A stretch of 64,000 nucleotides of DNA, from NCBI GenBank assembly GCA_964428745.1, contig CAYRYZ010000001.1, positions 16,867-80,866 of the forward strand. The letters are read 5' to 3'. Numbering within the stretch: the first letter of the stretch is position 1; each line of letters begins with the position of its first letter. Positions 1 through 8,930 of the stretch are shown here, piece after piece. This stretch comes from GCA-002713455 sp964428745. Lineage in GTDB: Bacteria; Fidelibacterota; Marinisomatia; Marinisomatales; TCS55. Made by a program: the position numbers and the translations under genes. The notes below the pieces were generated by a model. It saw only the letters and a program-made list of their open reading frames with translations. It searched no databases and was not told the origin of the DNA.

Positions 1-47
1 ATGACATTTTAATTCACTACTGTCATAAATAATTGGTATATAAAAAA

Positions 48-76
48 GGGCTGCTTGAACAGCCCTTTTTGTTTTT
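48..76 (+). terminator. Intrinsic terminator of a gene upstream of the window
   Basis: A GGGCTG stem (48-53), a six-base loop and a CAGCCC arm (60-65) are followed by a T-rich run. It lies about 30 bases before the first complete gene, so it most likely ends a transcript entering from the left. Confidence 0.8.
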
Positions 77-106
77 GCACCATTCTCTAATAACTTAAAT
101 TCTCCT

Positions 107-1123
107 ATGAGGAAATATCAGCTAATTGTACTCCTTGCAATATCCTTTTTTACGCTTCAATGTGTAGAAACATTAATTACTGTTAATGTTTTTCAAGATG
201 GGAATTATCATATGCAATTTCAATCTAAAGGTGATAAAGAAGATGTTTATGATCTAGATTTTCCTATACCCAAGCAAGATCCCTGGCTTTATAAAACTTC
301 CAAGATGAATAATCAAGATGGCGGGGATTCAATTTATGTAGCCAATTCTGAAGCTATTTTATCAGGAGCAACGATTTTCCATCCTATTCAAGATGGGCCA
401 GGAGTACAACGTCATCCTATTATCGTCAAAAAACAGAAAAGTACTTTTTCCACATCTTATGAATTATTGAAAGTTTTTTCTGGACGTAAAGTTCAACAAA
501 AATATCCATTATTAGCTAAAGTCATGTTTAATGCTTCTTCAGATTCTATTGATTTATTAATAGAAACAGAAATTATCATGTATTGTTTAAAAATGGGTAT
601 GCAAGATCTCCAAGGTAAATATTCTATAAAAGATTTAACCCGAGAACGAATTCTTAATCATTTTAAGGGCGTTTTCTATAAAGCTGAAGAAGAAGGGAAT
701 TTATTTGGGATTTTAAATTCTTCATCTAACATTGAAAAAAATAAATTCGTTATACCTCAATCATTAATTAAAACAAACTTTAGACCATTTGAAAATTTAT
801 TGCCGCAGAACTATGTTTCTGACTGTATTAAAGCCATGGCTCCATATATCAAGGAGGCCAATATTACTGTTAGCTTAAATGACGATACATATAAATTTGC
901 CTGCACATTACCTGGAAGAATAGCACATTCAAACGCTGATTCTACATCAAATGATACCCTTTGGTGGTCTTTCAGTACTCAAGATTTTCTTAATGATGAT
1001 TATGTGATAGAAGCAGCATCCGTGGTTTATTATAAAACCAATATTCAGAGAGTGGTTGTAGGAAGTGCTTTGGTCGTTTTATTAGTCTTAATTTTCATAT
1101 CTAAAAAAAGGAAGCGTTCATGA
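107..1123 (+). CDS. Exported, C-terminally anchored protein of unknown function
   Basis: I do not recognise a family. The 338-residue product starts with a hydrophobic signal segment (about residues 4-18) ending in a Cys within TLQC, which is a poor lipobox. It ends with a clear membrane helix (about 313-332) followed by a Lys/Arg cluster. This suggests a large periplasmic domain anchored in the inner membrane with a short cytoplasmic tail. No Shine-Dalgarno sequence is visible. The stop overlaps the ATG of the next gene by four bases, so the two are probably translationally coupled and may work together in the envelope. Confidence 0.7.
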   Translation: MRKYQLIVLLAISFFTLQCVETLITVNVFQDGNYHMQFQSKGDKEDVYDLDFPIPKQDPWLYKTSKMNNQDGGDSIYVANSEAILSGATIFHPIQDGPGVQRHPIIVKKQKSTFSTSYELLKVFSGRKVQQKYPLLAKVMFNASSDSIDLLIETEIIMYCLKMGMQDLQGKYSIKDLTRERILNHFKGVFYKAEEEGNLFGILNSSSNIEKNKFVIPQSLIKTNFRPFENLLPQNYVSDCIKAMAPYIKEANITVSLNDDTYKFACTLPGRIAHSNADSTSNDTLWWSFSTQDFLNDDYVIEAASVVYYKTNIQRVVVGSALVVLLVLIFISKKRKRS

Positions 1124-1542
1124 AATACCTATTAATAGCATTAATTGCTATAACATCGCATTTAATGGCAAAACCAAAGTTTACTGATCAACAGATTGCA
1201 GCAATGACTCCGCAATATTTCAAAAGAAATCATTCTGCTCCAAAACTTACCGGATTAAAAATTTATACTAAAGATGGCGAAAGGACATATTACGTCGAAA
1301 TCCTTGCTGATAGAAATCGTTCGAGTGACGACCTGAGTTTTGCAGTATCTGCATTAGCTAATATGGGACAATATGCAAAAAAACCATTCAAAAAGTATGT
1401 CGTAGTTATGCATTATGATGTACGTGGAAAAACTTCAGATATTTGCGAAGCAAATGCTCGCTGCACAGCAGATTATATGATTAGAAAACAAGTCAATTAT
1501 GATCATTGGTATAAAAAATGTATCAAGTTCACATCCACTTAA
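1120..1542 (+). CDS. Small secreted protein of unknown function
   Basis: This 140-residue protein has a typical signal peptide (residues 1-17, ending in LMA) and a mature part of about 120 residues. The mature part contains two cysteines near the C-terminus (ICEANARC) that could form a disulfide, plus a further Cys seven residues from the end. No family is recognised. It begins inside the stop of the preceding membrane-anchored gene (ATGA overlap) and is followed within a few bases by another exported protein, so it belongs to a three-gene envelope cluster leading into ligA. Confidence 0.65.
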   Translation: MKYLLIALIAITSHLMAKPKFTDQQIAAMTPQYFKRNHSAPKLTGLKIYTKDGERTYYVEILADRNRSSDDLSFAVSALANMGQYAKKPFKKYVVVMHYDVRGKTSDICEANARCTADYMIRKQVNYDHWYKKCIKFTST

Positions 1543-1546
1543 AGGA

Positions 1547-2008
1547 TTGATTATTAAACGATTTTTACTACTATATGGTCTATTAGTTTGTAGTTCAATA
1601 TTTTCTCAACAAATTGACACATTAGATTTTAAACTACCTGCTTTTTCATTTACACCAAAAGTTTTTCACCATCCTTCACGCGTTCTACTTAATTCTAGAA
1701 TATTTGAATTAGAAGTTTTTACCGATTTTCCAAAGGAAGATATAAAGCAAGTTAGTTTGTTTTATAGAACCGACGCAGTCCCAAGGTACATCGAACATTT
1801 ATTTGAGCAGAATGAAAAACGCTATGTTTTTCGTTTTAATCCTAAAAAATCCCCCGCAGTGTATATAACATACTTTTTTACAGTTTCACTTAATAATGGT
1901 TCAATGTATGCTACACCCGTTGATAGCGCAGGAACTTTGGTTCCAATTACAAAATATTTGTTAGATCCAGCAGAATATTATAAAAAACGATCAGAGATAA
2001 AAAATTGA
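1547..2008 (+). CDS. Small secreted protein of unknown function
   Basis: I place the start at the TTG at 1547, because the signal peptide (IIKRFLLLYGLLVCSSIFSQ) begins there. An in-frame ATG at 1499 would add 16 residues and overlap the upstream gene by 44 bases. The mature part of about 130 residues is rich in beta-type alternation (FRFNP, TYFFTVSL) and resembles an immunoglobulin-like or DUF-type periplasmic domain, but no family is recognised. The stop overlaps the ligA start codon (TTGA), so its translation is linked to ligA. Confidence 0.55.
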   Translation: MIIKRFLLLYGLLVCSSIFSQQIDTLDFKLPAFSFTPKVFHHPSRVLLNSRIFELEVFTDFPKEDIKQVSLFYRTDAVPRYIEHLFEQNEKRYVFRFNPKKSPAVYITYFFTVSLNNGSMYATPVDSAGTLVPITKYLLDPAEYYKKRSEIKN

Positions 2009-4008
2009 GCGATAATATATCCAGAGTACAATCACTTAGAGAAAAAATAAATGATCATAATTATCGTTATTATGTTTTAAATGATCCACTGATTTCTGAT
2101 AGTGAATATGATCAATTATTTAGAGAGCTTGAGAAATTAGAGCAAAAAAGTCCTAAACTAGTAACTCAAGATTCTCCAACTCAACGAGTTGGGACCACCC
2201 CATTAAAATCATTTGGTACAATTCAACATAGTATACCAATGCTTTCATTAGAAAATGCAATGGATGAAGACGAGCTTCGATCATTTTATGAACGATTACA
2301 AAAGGGTCTTAATAACAACGATAAAATTTCTATTATTGCTGAACCTAAACTAGATGGGCTAGGAGTTGAATTGGTTTACGAGAATGGGTTTTTCATCCAC
2401 GGTTCCACTAGAGGGGATGGAATAACTGGAGAAAATATTAGTCAAAATTTAAAAACAATTCCATCTATCCCATTATCATTACGAACCAACAAAAGAAATG
2501 CAATTCAATTACTTGAAGTTCGTGGTGAAGTATTCATGACAAAATCGGGTTTTGACCAATTAAATAAAACTCGTTTGGCTGAGGGGTTAGATCCATTTGC
2601 TAATCCGAGAAATGCAGCTGCTGGAAGTCTTCGTCAACTTGATTCAAAGATCACTTCTCAACGTCCGCTCTCGATTTTCTGTTATGAAGCTGGGAGCATT
2701 ACTGGTGAGGCCTTCAACTCACATAAAGAATTTTTATCAGCACTTAAAGATTGGGGATTTCCTGTAAATCCTGAAGTCAAGGTAGTTAATAATATAGATG
2801 AGATGATTGTTTACCATAGTAATCTTGAAAATAAACGCAATACACTACCTTATGAAATTGACGGCACTGTTTTCAAGGTAAATAAAAACGAGCAGCGTAA
2901 TGTTTTAGGGGCAAGAAGTAGATCTCCCCGATGGGCGATAGCTGGGAAATTTAAATCACAACAAGTCACAACAATCGTGACTGATATTATCGCATCAGTT
3001 GGCAGAACCGGAGCAATCACACCTGTTGCTAAACTTAACCCGGTAAATGTAGGTGGCGTTATAGTTACTAATGCTACGTTGCATAATCAAGATGAAATTA
3101 TGCGAAAAGATGTTCGTATAGGAGATACTGTATTAATACAACGTGCTGGTGATGTGATCCCTGAAATTGTAAAAGTAATTCAGGGGAAGCGATCTTCCAA
3201 CACAGTAGAATATTTTTTTCCTAAAGTTTGTCCAGCGTGTGAACATGAAGTTTTTCGACCAGAAGGAGAAGCGATCGCAAGGTGTCAAAATCTTTCCTGC
3301 CCAGCTCAAGTTAAAGGAAGGATTGAACATTTTATTTCAAAATCAGCGTTAGATATTGATGGTTTTGGAGAAAAACTTGTTAATCAATTGGTTGATAATA
3401 AAATGATTCAGACTGTTGATGATATTTTCAAACTCAACTTTCAGGATTTAGTCAATTTGGAAAGAATGGCTGAAAAATCTGCCCATAATATTATTGACGC
3501 AATTGATTCAAGTAAAAAAACAACATTTAATCGGTTTGTGTATGCGCTTGGCATACGAAATGTTGGATCACATTTATCAAAAATTATTGAAAGAGCCTTT
3601 AATGCCAATATTAATGATTTTATTAACGCTACTTTCGAGAAACTTGAAAAAATTGATGAAGTTGGGCCAATAGTTGCAGAAACTATTACAAGATTTTGGA
3701 AAGATAAATCAAATATCGACGTTGTAGAATCTTGTCTAGCCTCAGGTTTGAAATTAGATTCCGGATATGAATCACATAGCCAAAAATTAGTTGATAAAAT
3801 AATTGTTTTTACTGGCGTCTTAACCGAATTTTCACGAGGTGAGGCAAAAACAATGGCTGAAAGTCACGGTGCAAGAGCAAGTGGTTCGGTTAGTAAAAAT
3901 ACAGATTATGTAGTCGCGGGAAACTCTGCAGGTTCAAAATTAGATAAAGCGAAAGAGCTTGGAGTCCCCGTATTAACAGAAGAAGAATTTTTAAAACTTA
4001 TTAAATGA
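2005..4008 (+). CDS. ligA: NAD-dependent DNA ligase
   Basis: LigA seals nicks in DNA during replication and repair, using NAD+ as adenylate donor. The 667-residue length is normal for the family. The N-terminal Ia domain (YRYYVLNDP, about 21-29) binds NMN. The adenylation motif KLDG has the catalytic lysine at residue 115. The OB fold follows, then a four-cysteine zinc finger (CPACE ... CQNLSC), helix-hairpin-helix repeats, and a C-terminal BRCT domain (about 590-667). The start is a TTG overlapping the stop of the preceding gene, without a clear Shine-Dalgarno sequence; the first residues match the usual N-terminus of the family. Confidence 0.97.
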   Translation: MSDNISRVQSLREKINDHNYRYYVLNDPLISDSEYDQLFRELEKLEQKSPKLVTQDSPTQRVGTTPLKSFGTIQHSIPMLSLENAMDEDELRSFYERLQKGLNNNDKISIIAEPKLDGLGVELVYENGFFIHGSTRGDGITGENISQNLKTIPSIPLSLRTNKRNAIQLLEVRGEVFMTKSGFDQLNKTRLAEGLDPFANPRNAAAGSLRQLDSKITSQRPLSIFCYEAGSITGEAFNSHKEFLSALKDWGFPVNPEVKVVNNIDEMIVYHSNLENKRNTLPYEIDGTVFKVNKNEQRNVLGARSRSPRWAIAGKFKSQQVTTIVTDIIASVGRTGAITPVAKLNPVNVGGVIVTNATLHNQDEIMRKDVRIGDTVLIQRAGDVIPEIVKVIQGKRSSNTVEYFFPKVCPACEHEVFRPEGEAIARCQNLSCPAQVKGRIEHFISKSALDIDGFGEKLVNQLVDNKMIQTVDDIFKLNFQDLVNLERMAEKSAHNIIDAIDSSKKTTFNRFVYALGIRNVGSHLSKIIERAFNANINDFINATFEKLEKIDEVGPIVAETITRFWKDKSNIDVVESCLASGLKLDSGYESHSQKLVDKIIVFTGVLTEFSRGEAKTMAESHGARASGSVSKNTDYVVAGNSAGSKLDKAKELGVPVLTEEEFLKLIK

Positions 4009-4018
4009 AAGCTTAGAT

Positions 4019-5206
4019 ATGAAAAAAATGATTTTATGGATAATTCCTCTTATTTTATTAGCTGAGGAAAAAACGTTGTCATCTGTCCTAGTTGCAGATG
4101 GTTACAAAAAACCTGTTTTTGTAACCTCATACCCAAATGATTCAAAATTACTTTATGTTGTTGAGCAAGCTGGGTTGATAAGAATAATAAAAAATGGAAA
4201 AAAGCTTAATAGGCCATTTTTTGATATAAACAAAAAAGTGGTAAATCCAAACAGACCTGGAGATGAACGAGGTTTGCTGGGGTTTGCATTCCATCCAAAT
4301 CATATTAATAATGGAAAATTTTACATTAATTATATGGATAATAATGGATTTACTATTGTATCAGAATTCATGGTTAATTCTCAATTAAGGGCTAATCATA
4401 AATCAGAGCGAGTGATTTTGAAACTTGAACAACCTTATCGCAATCATAATGGTGGAGATATTCAATTTGGACCCGATGGTTATCTTTATATATCAATTGG
4501 GGATGGGGGTAAAGCAGGCGATCCCCTCAATTCAGGCCAGGATCTCAATTCAATTTTTGGGAAAATAATTCGTATTGATGTCAATGAGTCACCTTATGCA
4601 ATCCCAAAATCTAATCCATTTTATGGACAAAAAGATAAACGTGGCGAAATATGGGCGTGGGGGTTGAGAAATGTCTGGCGATTTTCTTTTGATAAACAAA
4701 CCGGTGATAAATATTATGGGGATGTTGGCCAAAATAAATGGGAAGAAGTTAATTTTGAGCCAGTTACAAGTGCGGGTGGAATAAATTTTGGTTGGCGGAT
4801 TATGGAAGCAAATCACTGTTATGACCCAGCAGAAAATTGTCAGACCAAAGGATTAACAAAACCAATTGTTGAATACCCTAATGATGCTAACTATATGGTT
4901 ATACTCGGGGGTGGATCACAAACTGATGCAGAAGGCTGTTCTGTTACAGGTGGTTACGTTTATCGAGGAACAAATATAAAAAGTATGCAGGGGGTATATA
5001 TTTTTGGGGATTATTGTTCCGGGAATATTTGGACACTAAAGGTAGTTAATGGAAAAGCCACAAATTTTGTAAACCGCACAGAGGAAATCAATTTAGCTGA
5101 CGGCGAATTCACTACATATATTTCATCTTTTGGACAAGATAGTGACGGGGAATTATATATTGTTGATTATAATGGCGGTGTTTATAAACTAATTGAGAAA
5201 AACTAA
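4019..5206 (+). CDS. PQQ-dependent aldose sugar dehydrogenase family protein (GSDH/sorbosone dehydrogenase)
   Basis: This 395-residue secreted protein has a short signal peptide (about 1-15) and then the six-bladed propeller pattern of soluble glucose/aldose sugar dehydrogenases. Visible family motifs are ERGLLGFAFHP, RNHNGGDIQFGPDGYLY, GDGG, and WAWGLRNVWRFSFD. Family members oxidise aldoses in the periplasm using pyrroloquinoline quinone and calcium. The His in the RNHNGG motif corresponds to the catalytic base. Substrate and true PQQ use are inferred, and no PQQ synthesis genes are in the window. It follows ligA by ten bases. Confidence 0.85.
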   Translation: MKKMILWIIPLILLAEEKTLSSVLVADGYKKPVFVTSYPNDSKLLYVVEQAGLIRIIKNGKKLNRPFFDINKKVVNPNRPGDERGLLGFAFHPNHINNGKFYINYMDNNGFTIVSEFMVNSQLRANHKSERVILKLEQPYRNHNGGDIQFGPDGYLYISIGDGGKAGDPLNSGQDLNSIFGKIIRIDVNESPYAIPKSNPFYGQKDKRGEIWAWGLRNVWRFSFDKQTGDKYYGDVGQNKWEEVNFEPVTSAGGINFGWRIMEANHCYDPAENCQTKGLTKPIVEYPNDANYMVILGGGSQTDAEGCSVTGGYVYRGTNIKSMQGVYIFGDYCSGNIWTLKVVNGKATNFVNRTEEINLADGEFTTYISSFGQDSDGELYIVDYNGGVYKLIEKN

Positions 5207-5217
5207 AAAGGTTAATA

Positions 5218-5553
5218 ATGGACAAACTACCAATGAAAATTGATAATGTTTTAGATGATATTGTGCTTATTGTTCTTGATGGTCATGAACCATTAAAAGA
5301 ACTAGGCGTCGACCAAAATAAAATATATGTGAGAGTAGTTGGATATGATGAATATGGAATGTGGGTTGATCGTCCATCATTTAAAATTCCGATAATTAAA
5401 AATGGAAATTTGGAAAGTGAAAAAGAGGTTGCTGCATCAATGCTAATCCCTTGGGGATTTATAGCATCTATTGTTCATTTCCCCGATGTTGAAGGCTTTG
5501 ATTTCCCAAACCCATTTGATACTTCTATTGGTTTTGACCCTGGGGAAAAATGA
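5218..5553 (+). CDS. Conserved-looking small cytosolic protein of unknown function
   Basis: The 111-residue product has no signal peptide or membrane helix. It is acidic and looks like a small beta-rich domain (KIYVRVVGYDEYGMWVD, then SMLIPWGFIASIVHFPD). I do not recognise a family. It sits between the sugar dehydrogenase gene and an ABC-2 transporter. Its stop overlaps the ABC ATPase start (ATGA), which suggests co-expression with the exporter. An AAGG element precedes its ATG. Confidence 0.65.
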   Translation: MDKLPMKIDNVLDDIVLIVLDGHEPLKELGVDQNKIYVRVVGYDEYGMWVDRPSFKIPIIKNGNLESEKEVAASMLIPWGFIASIVHFPDVEGFDFPNPFDTSIGFDPGEK

Positions 5554-6476
5554 AACCTTCTGCCGTTTCAATTCAAAATCTGAAAAAGAGTTATGGTGAT
5601 ACCACTGCTCTTAAAGGTATAAATATAGAAATCAATGACGGAGAATTTTTTGGACTACTAGGTCCAAATGGTGCCGGCAAAACAACTACGATTAATATTT
5701 TAACGGGTCTTGTAAGAAAAGATTCAGGTTCAGCTGATATTTTTGGTCAAGATACAATTTCTAATTATAGATATACCCGGGCTCAAATTGGAATATCTGC
5801 TCAAGAATTTGCCCAGGATTGGTTTTTTCCTATTGAAAAATTGCTTTATTTCCAAGCAGGTTATTATGGGATATCTAAAACACAAGCTAAAAGTAAAGTT
5901 GATGAATTATTTGAAAGATTAGGGCTTGAAAAAAAACGTCAAGCAAGACTGCGTCAATTATCGGGTGGCATGAAACGAAGATTCCAAATTGCAAAAGCAT
6001 TAGTTCATGATCCTAAAATATTAATCTTAGATGAGCCAACAGCTGGTGTTGACGTAAAACTTCGCCATGAATTATGGCAATATTTTAGGGAACTTCATCA
6101 GGCAGGAAAAACTATTCTATTGACCACTCATTATATTGAAGAAGCTGAAATGTTATGTGACCAAGTTGCTATAATTGATAACGGAGAAGTTATCACTAAA
6201 GGAACACCAAAAAATTTAACTGGCAAACAGGGTGACTCTGGAATTACAATTAATTTATCCGATACTGAAGTTGATCTAAAAACTTATTTAAAAGAATTTT
6301 CCTATTCCTTAGATAATGAAAGGATTCATTTTGTCAGTAATGACCCAGAAGGAGATCTACCCAAAATCATAAATTCGCTTACTAAAGCAGGATGTCATAT
6401 TCAGCGTGTAGAAACAACAAAATCATCTTTAGAAGATGTGTTTTTAAAACTCACAGGAAAAGGAATCAACGAATGA
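5550..6476 (+). CDS. ABC-2 type transporter ATP-binding protein
   Basis: This cytosolic ATPase powers an exporter together with the next gene. Visible motifs are Walker A (GPNGAGKTT, about residues 38-46), an ABC signature LSGGMKRR, Walker B (ILILDEPTAGVD) and the switch histidine (TTHYIEEAE). The 308-residue length and the extra C-terminal domain are typical of the drug/polysaccharide-type (DrrA/NodI/YadG) ATPases. The substrate cannot be told from sequence. It overlaps its neighbours by four bases on both sides, giving a tight three-gene unit. Confidence 0.93.
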   Translation: MKPSAVSIQNLKKSYGDTTALKGINIEINDGEFFGLLGPNGAGKTTTINILTGLVRKDSGSADIFGQDTISNYRYTRAQIGISAQEFAQDWFFPIEKLLYFQAGYYGISKTQAKSKVDELFERLGLEKKRQARLRQLSGGMKRRFQIAKALVHDPKILILDEPTAGVDVKLRHELWQYFRELHQAGKTILLTTHYIEEAEMLCDQVAIIDNGEVITKGTPKNLTGKQGDSGITINLSDTEVDLKTYLKEFSYSLDNERIHFVSNDPEGDLPKIINSLTKAGCHIQRVETTKSSLEDVFLKLTGKGINE

Positions 6477-7234
6477 ACTGGATTGGCTTTTGGACTTTGA
6501 CCTCTCGAGAAGTTGGGCGTTTTTTCTCAGTATATAGGCAAACAATTATTCCTGGGCTATCATCATCAATGCTATATATTGTTATTTTTGGTTTTACTCT
6601 TGAAAAACGAATTTCGTCTATCGATGGTATTCCCTATACTATTTTTATCATTCCTGGCCTAATTATGATGAACGCACTAACAAATGCAACTTCGAATTCT
6701 GCTTCTTCTATGCTTCAAATGAAACTTCTAGGCCAGTTACCAGATATTTTACAAGCACCTCTATCTAGTTTTGAGATTTCTTTAGCCTACATTATTGGAG
6801 GCACAGTAAGGGGAACTGTTAATGGAATATTAATTCTTATTGTTGGAGTAGGATTAAGTGATATGACCATTGTCCATCCTTTATCAACTATTGGATTTAT
6901 TATAATTGTATCATGGGCATTTTCTTCAATTGGATTATTACTAGGTCAACTAGCCGAGTCATGGGATCAATTGGCTACGATGCAAAATTTCATTTTAACC
7001 CCTCTAAGTTTTCTTGGAGGAATTTTTTATTCAATTAAAATGTTACCTGACTGGGCACAGGTTGCTAGTCAATACAACCCTATTTATTATATGATAAATG
7101 GGCTACGTTACACCATATTAAATACATCAGATTCAAGTCCCCATACAAATTTAGGTGTGGCAATAATGTTGACAATTATTTTTTCAATAGCAGCAATTCT
7201 GCTTATGGAAAGTGGGAAAAAAATAAAGTATTGA
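6473..7234 (+). CDS. ABC-2 type transporter permease
   Basis: This is the membrane partner of the upstream ATPase. I start it at the ATG at 6473, which overlaps the ATPase stop; a longer reading frame from 6392 would add 27 residues unlike the family. The 253-residue product has six predicted helices and the ABC-2 permease pattern, with a conserved PLSFLGGIFYSIKMLPDWAQ loop and an ending YNPIYYMINGLRY, as in YadH/NodJ-type exporters. Its stop overlaps the TTG of the next gene. Confidence 0.93.
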   Translation: MNWIGFWTLTSREVGRFFSVYRQTIIPGLSSSMLYIVIFGFTLEKRISSIDGIPYTIFIIPGLIMMNALTNATSNSASSMLQMKLLGQLPDILQAPLSSFEISLAYIIGGTVRGTVNGILILIVGVGLSDMTIVHPLSTIGFIIIVSWAFSSIGLLLGQLAESWDQLATMQNFILTPLSFLGGIFYSIKMLPDWAQVASQYNPIYYMINGLRYTILNTSDSSPHTNLGVAIMLTIIFSIAAILLMESGKKIKY

Positions 7235-7929
7235 AAAAATATCTATTTTTATTATTTTTTATTATTTTACCAATTTCAGGTCAAACCGATTCGTCCGCAT
7301 GGGAACAATATTTACGATTTGGTATGGTTAATGTTGATTCAACTAATGGTGGGTTTGGATATTTTCGCCTAAATCGAACAACTTCAAATACATTCCGTGA
7401 TTTGAGATTTTTTGCGTATGGATTAGAAAATAATTCATTTATTTATTTAAGGTATAAATCCAGTAATAAATATTTATCTCAACCCAAATTTTATAGATAT
7501 ACTATTACCTCATTTAGAAAGAACACACGTGCAAATGTCAATTTACAGTATCATTTCAATCAAGGCTTTGGTTATTTTATTAAGGATTATAATAATGGTT
7601 TAATAAATATGGAATTAGGTCATGCCTTTGATACATCAGATTACCTAAATGCTACTCGTAAAACTTCTTATTTAAGAACTGGTATTTTTTGGGATCATGA
7701 TACCAATTATTTTTCTTCGAAATTAGAGTTCGAACACTTTTCGCAAATCAGTGAAGTCATTGAAAATAGACTATCTAGAAGCATCTATCTTTTAGAATTA
7801 ATTTTTCCTTTAAAGAATGGAGTTTTTATTAACATTAATTATGAGAAGGAAGATTACATTGGGCCAAATCAAACTGATGCAGCATCAATTATATTAGCAG
7901 TTCAATGGAAGGGAAATTTTAAAATATAA
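7231..7929 (+). CDS. Predicted small outer-membrane beta-barrel protein
   Basis: The 232-residue product has a signal peptide (1-17, ending SGQ). Its mature sequence is made of short aromatic, alternating strands (FIYLRYKSS, RANVNLQYHF, YLLELIFPL, VFININYEK, SIILAVQWKG), which fits an outer-membrane barrel of perhaps ten strands. No family is recognised. It starts with TTG, overlapping the permease stop by four bases, so it may be an outer-membrane partner of the exporter; that link is inference. The next gene is convergent, 20 bases away. Confidence 0.6.
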   Translation: MKKYLFLLFFIILPISGQTDSSAWEQYLRFGMVNVDSTNGGFGYFRLNRTTSNTFRDLRFFAYGLENNSFIYLRYKSSNKYLSQPKFYRYTITSFRKNTRANVNLQYHFNQGFGYFIKDYNNGLINMELGHAFDTSDYLNATRKTSYLRTGIFWDHDTNYFSSKLEFEHFSQISEVIENRLSRSIYLLELIFPLKNGVFININYEKEDYIGPNQTDAASIILAVQWKGNFKI

Positions 7930-7949
7930 TTATTAATTAATTATATTTT

Positions 7950-8930
7950 CTAAGGTCTTTTAATAAATGCTAGCATGGTTCTAGGATGTTCATCTACAAT
8001 CATTAAAAATCCTTTTTTATCCATTCGAACCAGACCTTCCCAATTCCTTGAATTTTTATCTAGGACTAACTGAATTGGCAACGTGTCTGTTTTATAAATT
8101 TTGTTGCCATCTATTTTAAACTCAACTAATCTCTCAACATGGTCAAATTTTTCATGAGTTTTCCCCTTCAGGATATTAGTTAATACTAAATCTTTGCCAG
8201 GCTTTAGGCGTTTTTTTTCTCCAGGCCAAAAAAAGTTTATTGCCCAGAATTTGTCTTGATTATCCAATTCAGTAATATCTGTAATTCTATATTCAATATT
8301 AGGGAAAGAGGATGAGCTTTTTTGTTTTAATGATGAATTATAAAATGATGCTTTTGGTTCTGCATTAACATTAAGCCCATTGGCTTCGAATAATACCATT
8401 ATACGATACTTATATTTCAAAATACTTTCATAACCCATGTTTTTAATATTGACAGGCAGCGGCATTTCTACTATTTTTTCTGAGTCAATTCTTAATGTTT
8501 CATTTCTCATATCAATTGAGCCTCTAGCAATGAAACTCTTCATTTTGTCATCAATTTTAGATTCTATAATTAAATATGCTTTGTTTCCAATAAAACAAAT
8601 TGCTTCAAAGCCTTGATATCCTTTGATGGAATTAAAATAATCAGGCATAATGATATCTATTTTATCTGGATTGAGAGGGGTTTTTCGATCGCTATTCAAC
8701 CAATCATTTATTACTGATTTTTTTAAGTAATAAAAACGTGGTTTTGATTCATTGACATATTGAGGCATAAGAATCAGGTTTTGGTTATACCATGCTAAGC
8801 CAGACATCTCTAGGCTACGATCTGATGCCTCACCCGTTAATAAAATCTCTATTGGGAGAACTTCATTGGCAGATATTATCTGATAACAAAATAAAGTCAA
8901 GATAAAATATTTAATTAATCTTTTTCTCAC
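7950..8930 (-). CDS. Secreted esterase-like/phytase-like propeller protein
   Basis: The product has 326 residues and a signal peptide (about 1-21). The body carries spaced motifs that resemble the esterase-like activity of phytase family: EMSGLAWYNQNLILMPQ near the start, GFEAICFIGNKAYLIIES in the middle, and NSRNWEGLVRMDKKGFLMIVDE at the end. That pattern suggests a periplasmic beta-propeller with acidic residues that could bind calcium. The start is GTG, overlapping the upstream hydrolase stop by four bases (GTGA), so the two are co-translated. The function is unproven. Confidence 0.6.
   Translation of the reverse strand: MRKRLIKYFILTLFCYQIISANEVLPIEILLTGEASDRSLEMSGLAWYNQNLILMPQYVNESKPRFYYLKKSVINDWLNSDRKTPLNPDKIDIIMPDYFNSIKGYQGFEAICFIGNKAYLIIESKIDDKMKSFIARGSIDMRNETLRIDSEKIVEMPLPVNIKNMGYESILKYKYRIMVLFEANGLNVNAEPKASFYNSSLKQKSSSSFPNIEYRITDITELDNQDKFWAINFFWPGEKKRLKPGKDLVLTNILKGKTHEKFDHVERLVEFKIDGNKIYKTDTLPIQLVLDKNSRNWEGLVRMDKKGFLMIVDEHPRTMLAFIKRP

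Noticed and set aside
1499..1546. ATG at 1499 as the start of the third secreted protein
   Set aside because: It would add 16 residues before the signal peptide and overlap the previous gene by 44 bases; the TTG at 1547 places the signal peptide at the N-terminus, though this is not certain.
6392..6472. N-terminal extension of the ABC permease to 6392
   Set aside because: The extra 27 residues are the ATPase C-terminus in another frame; the ATG at 6473 overlaps the ATPase stop as usual.
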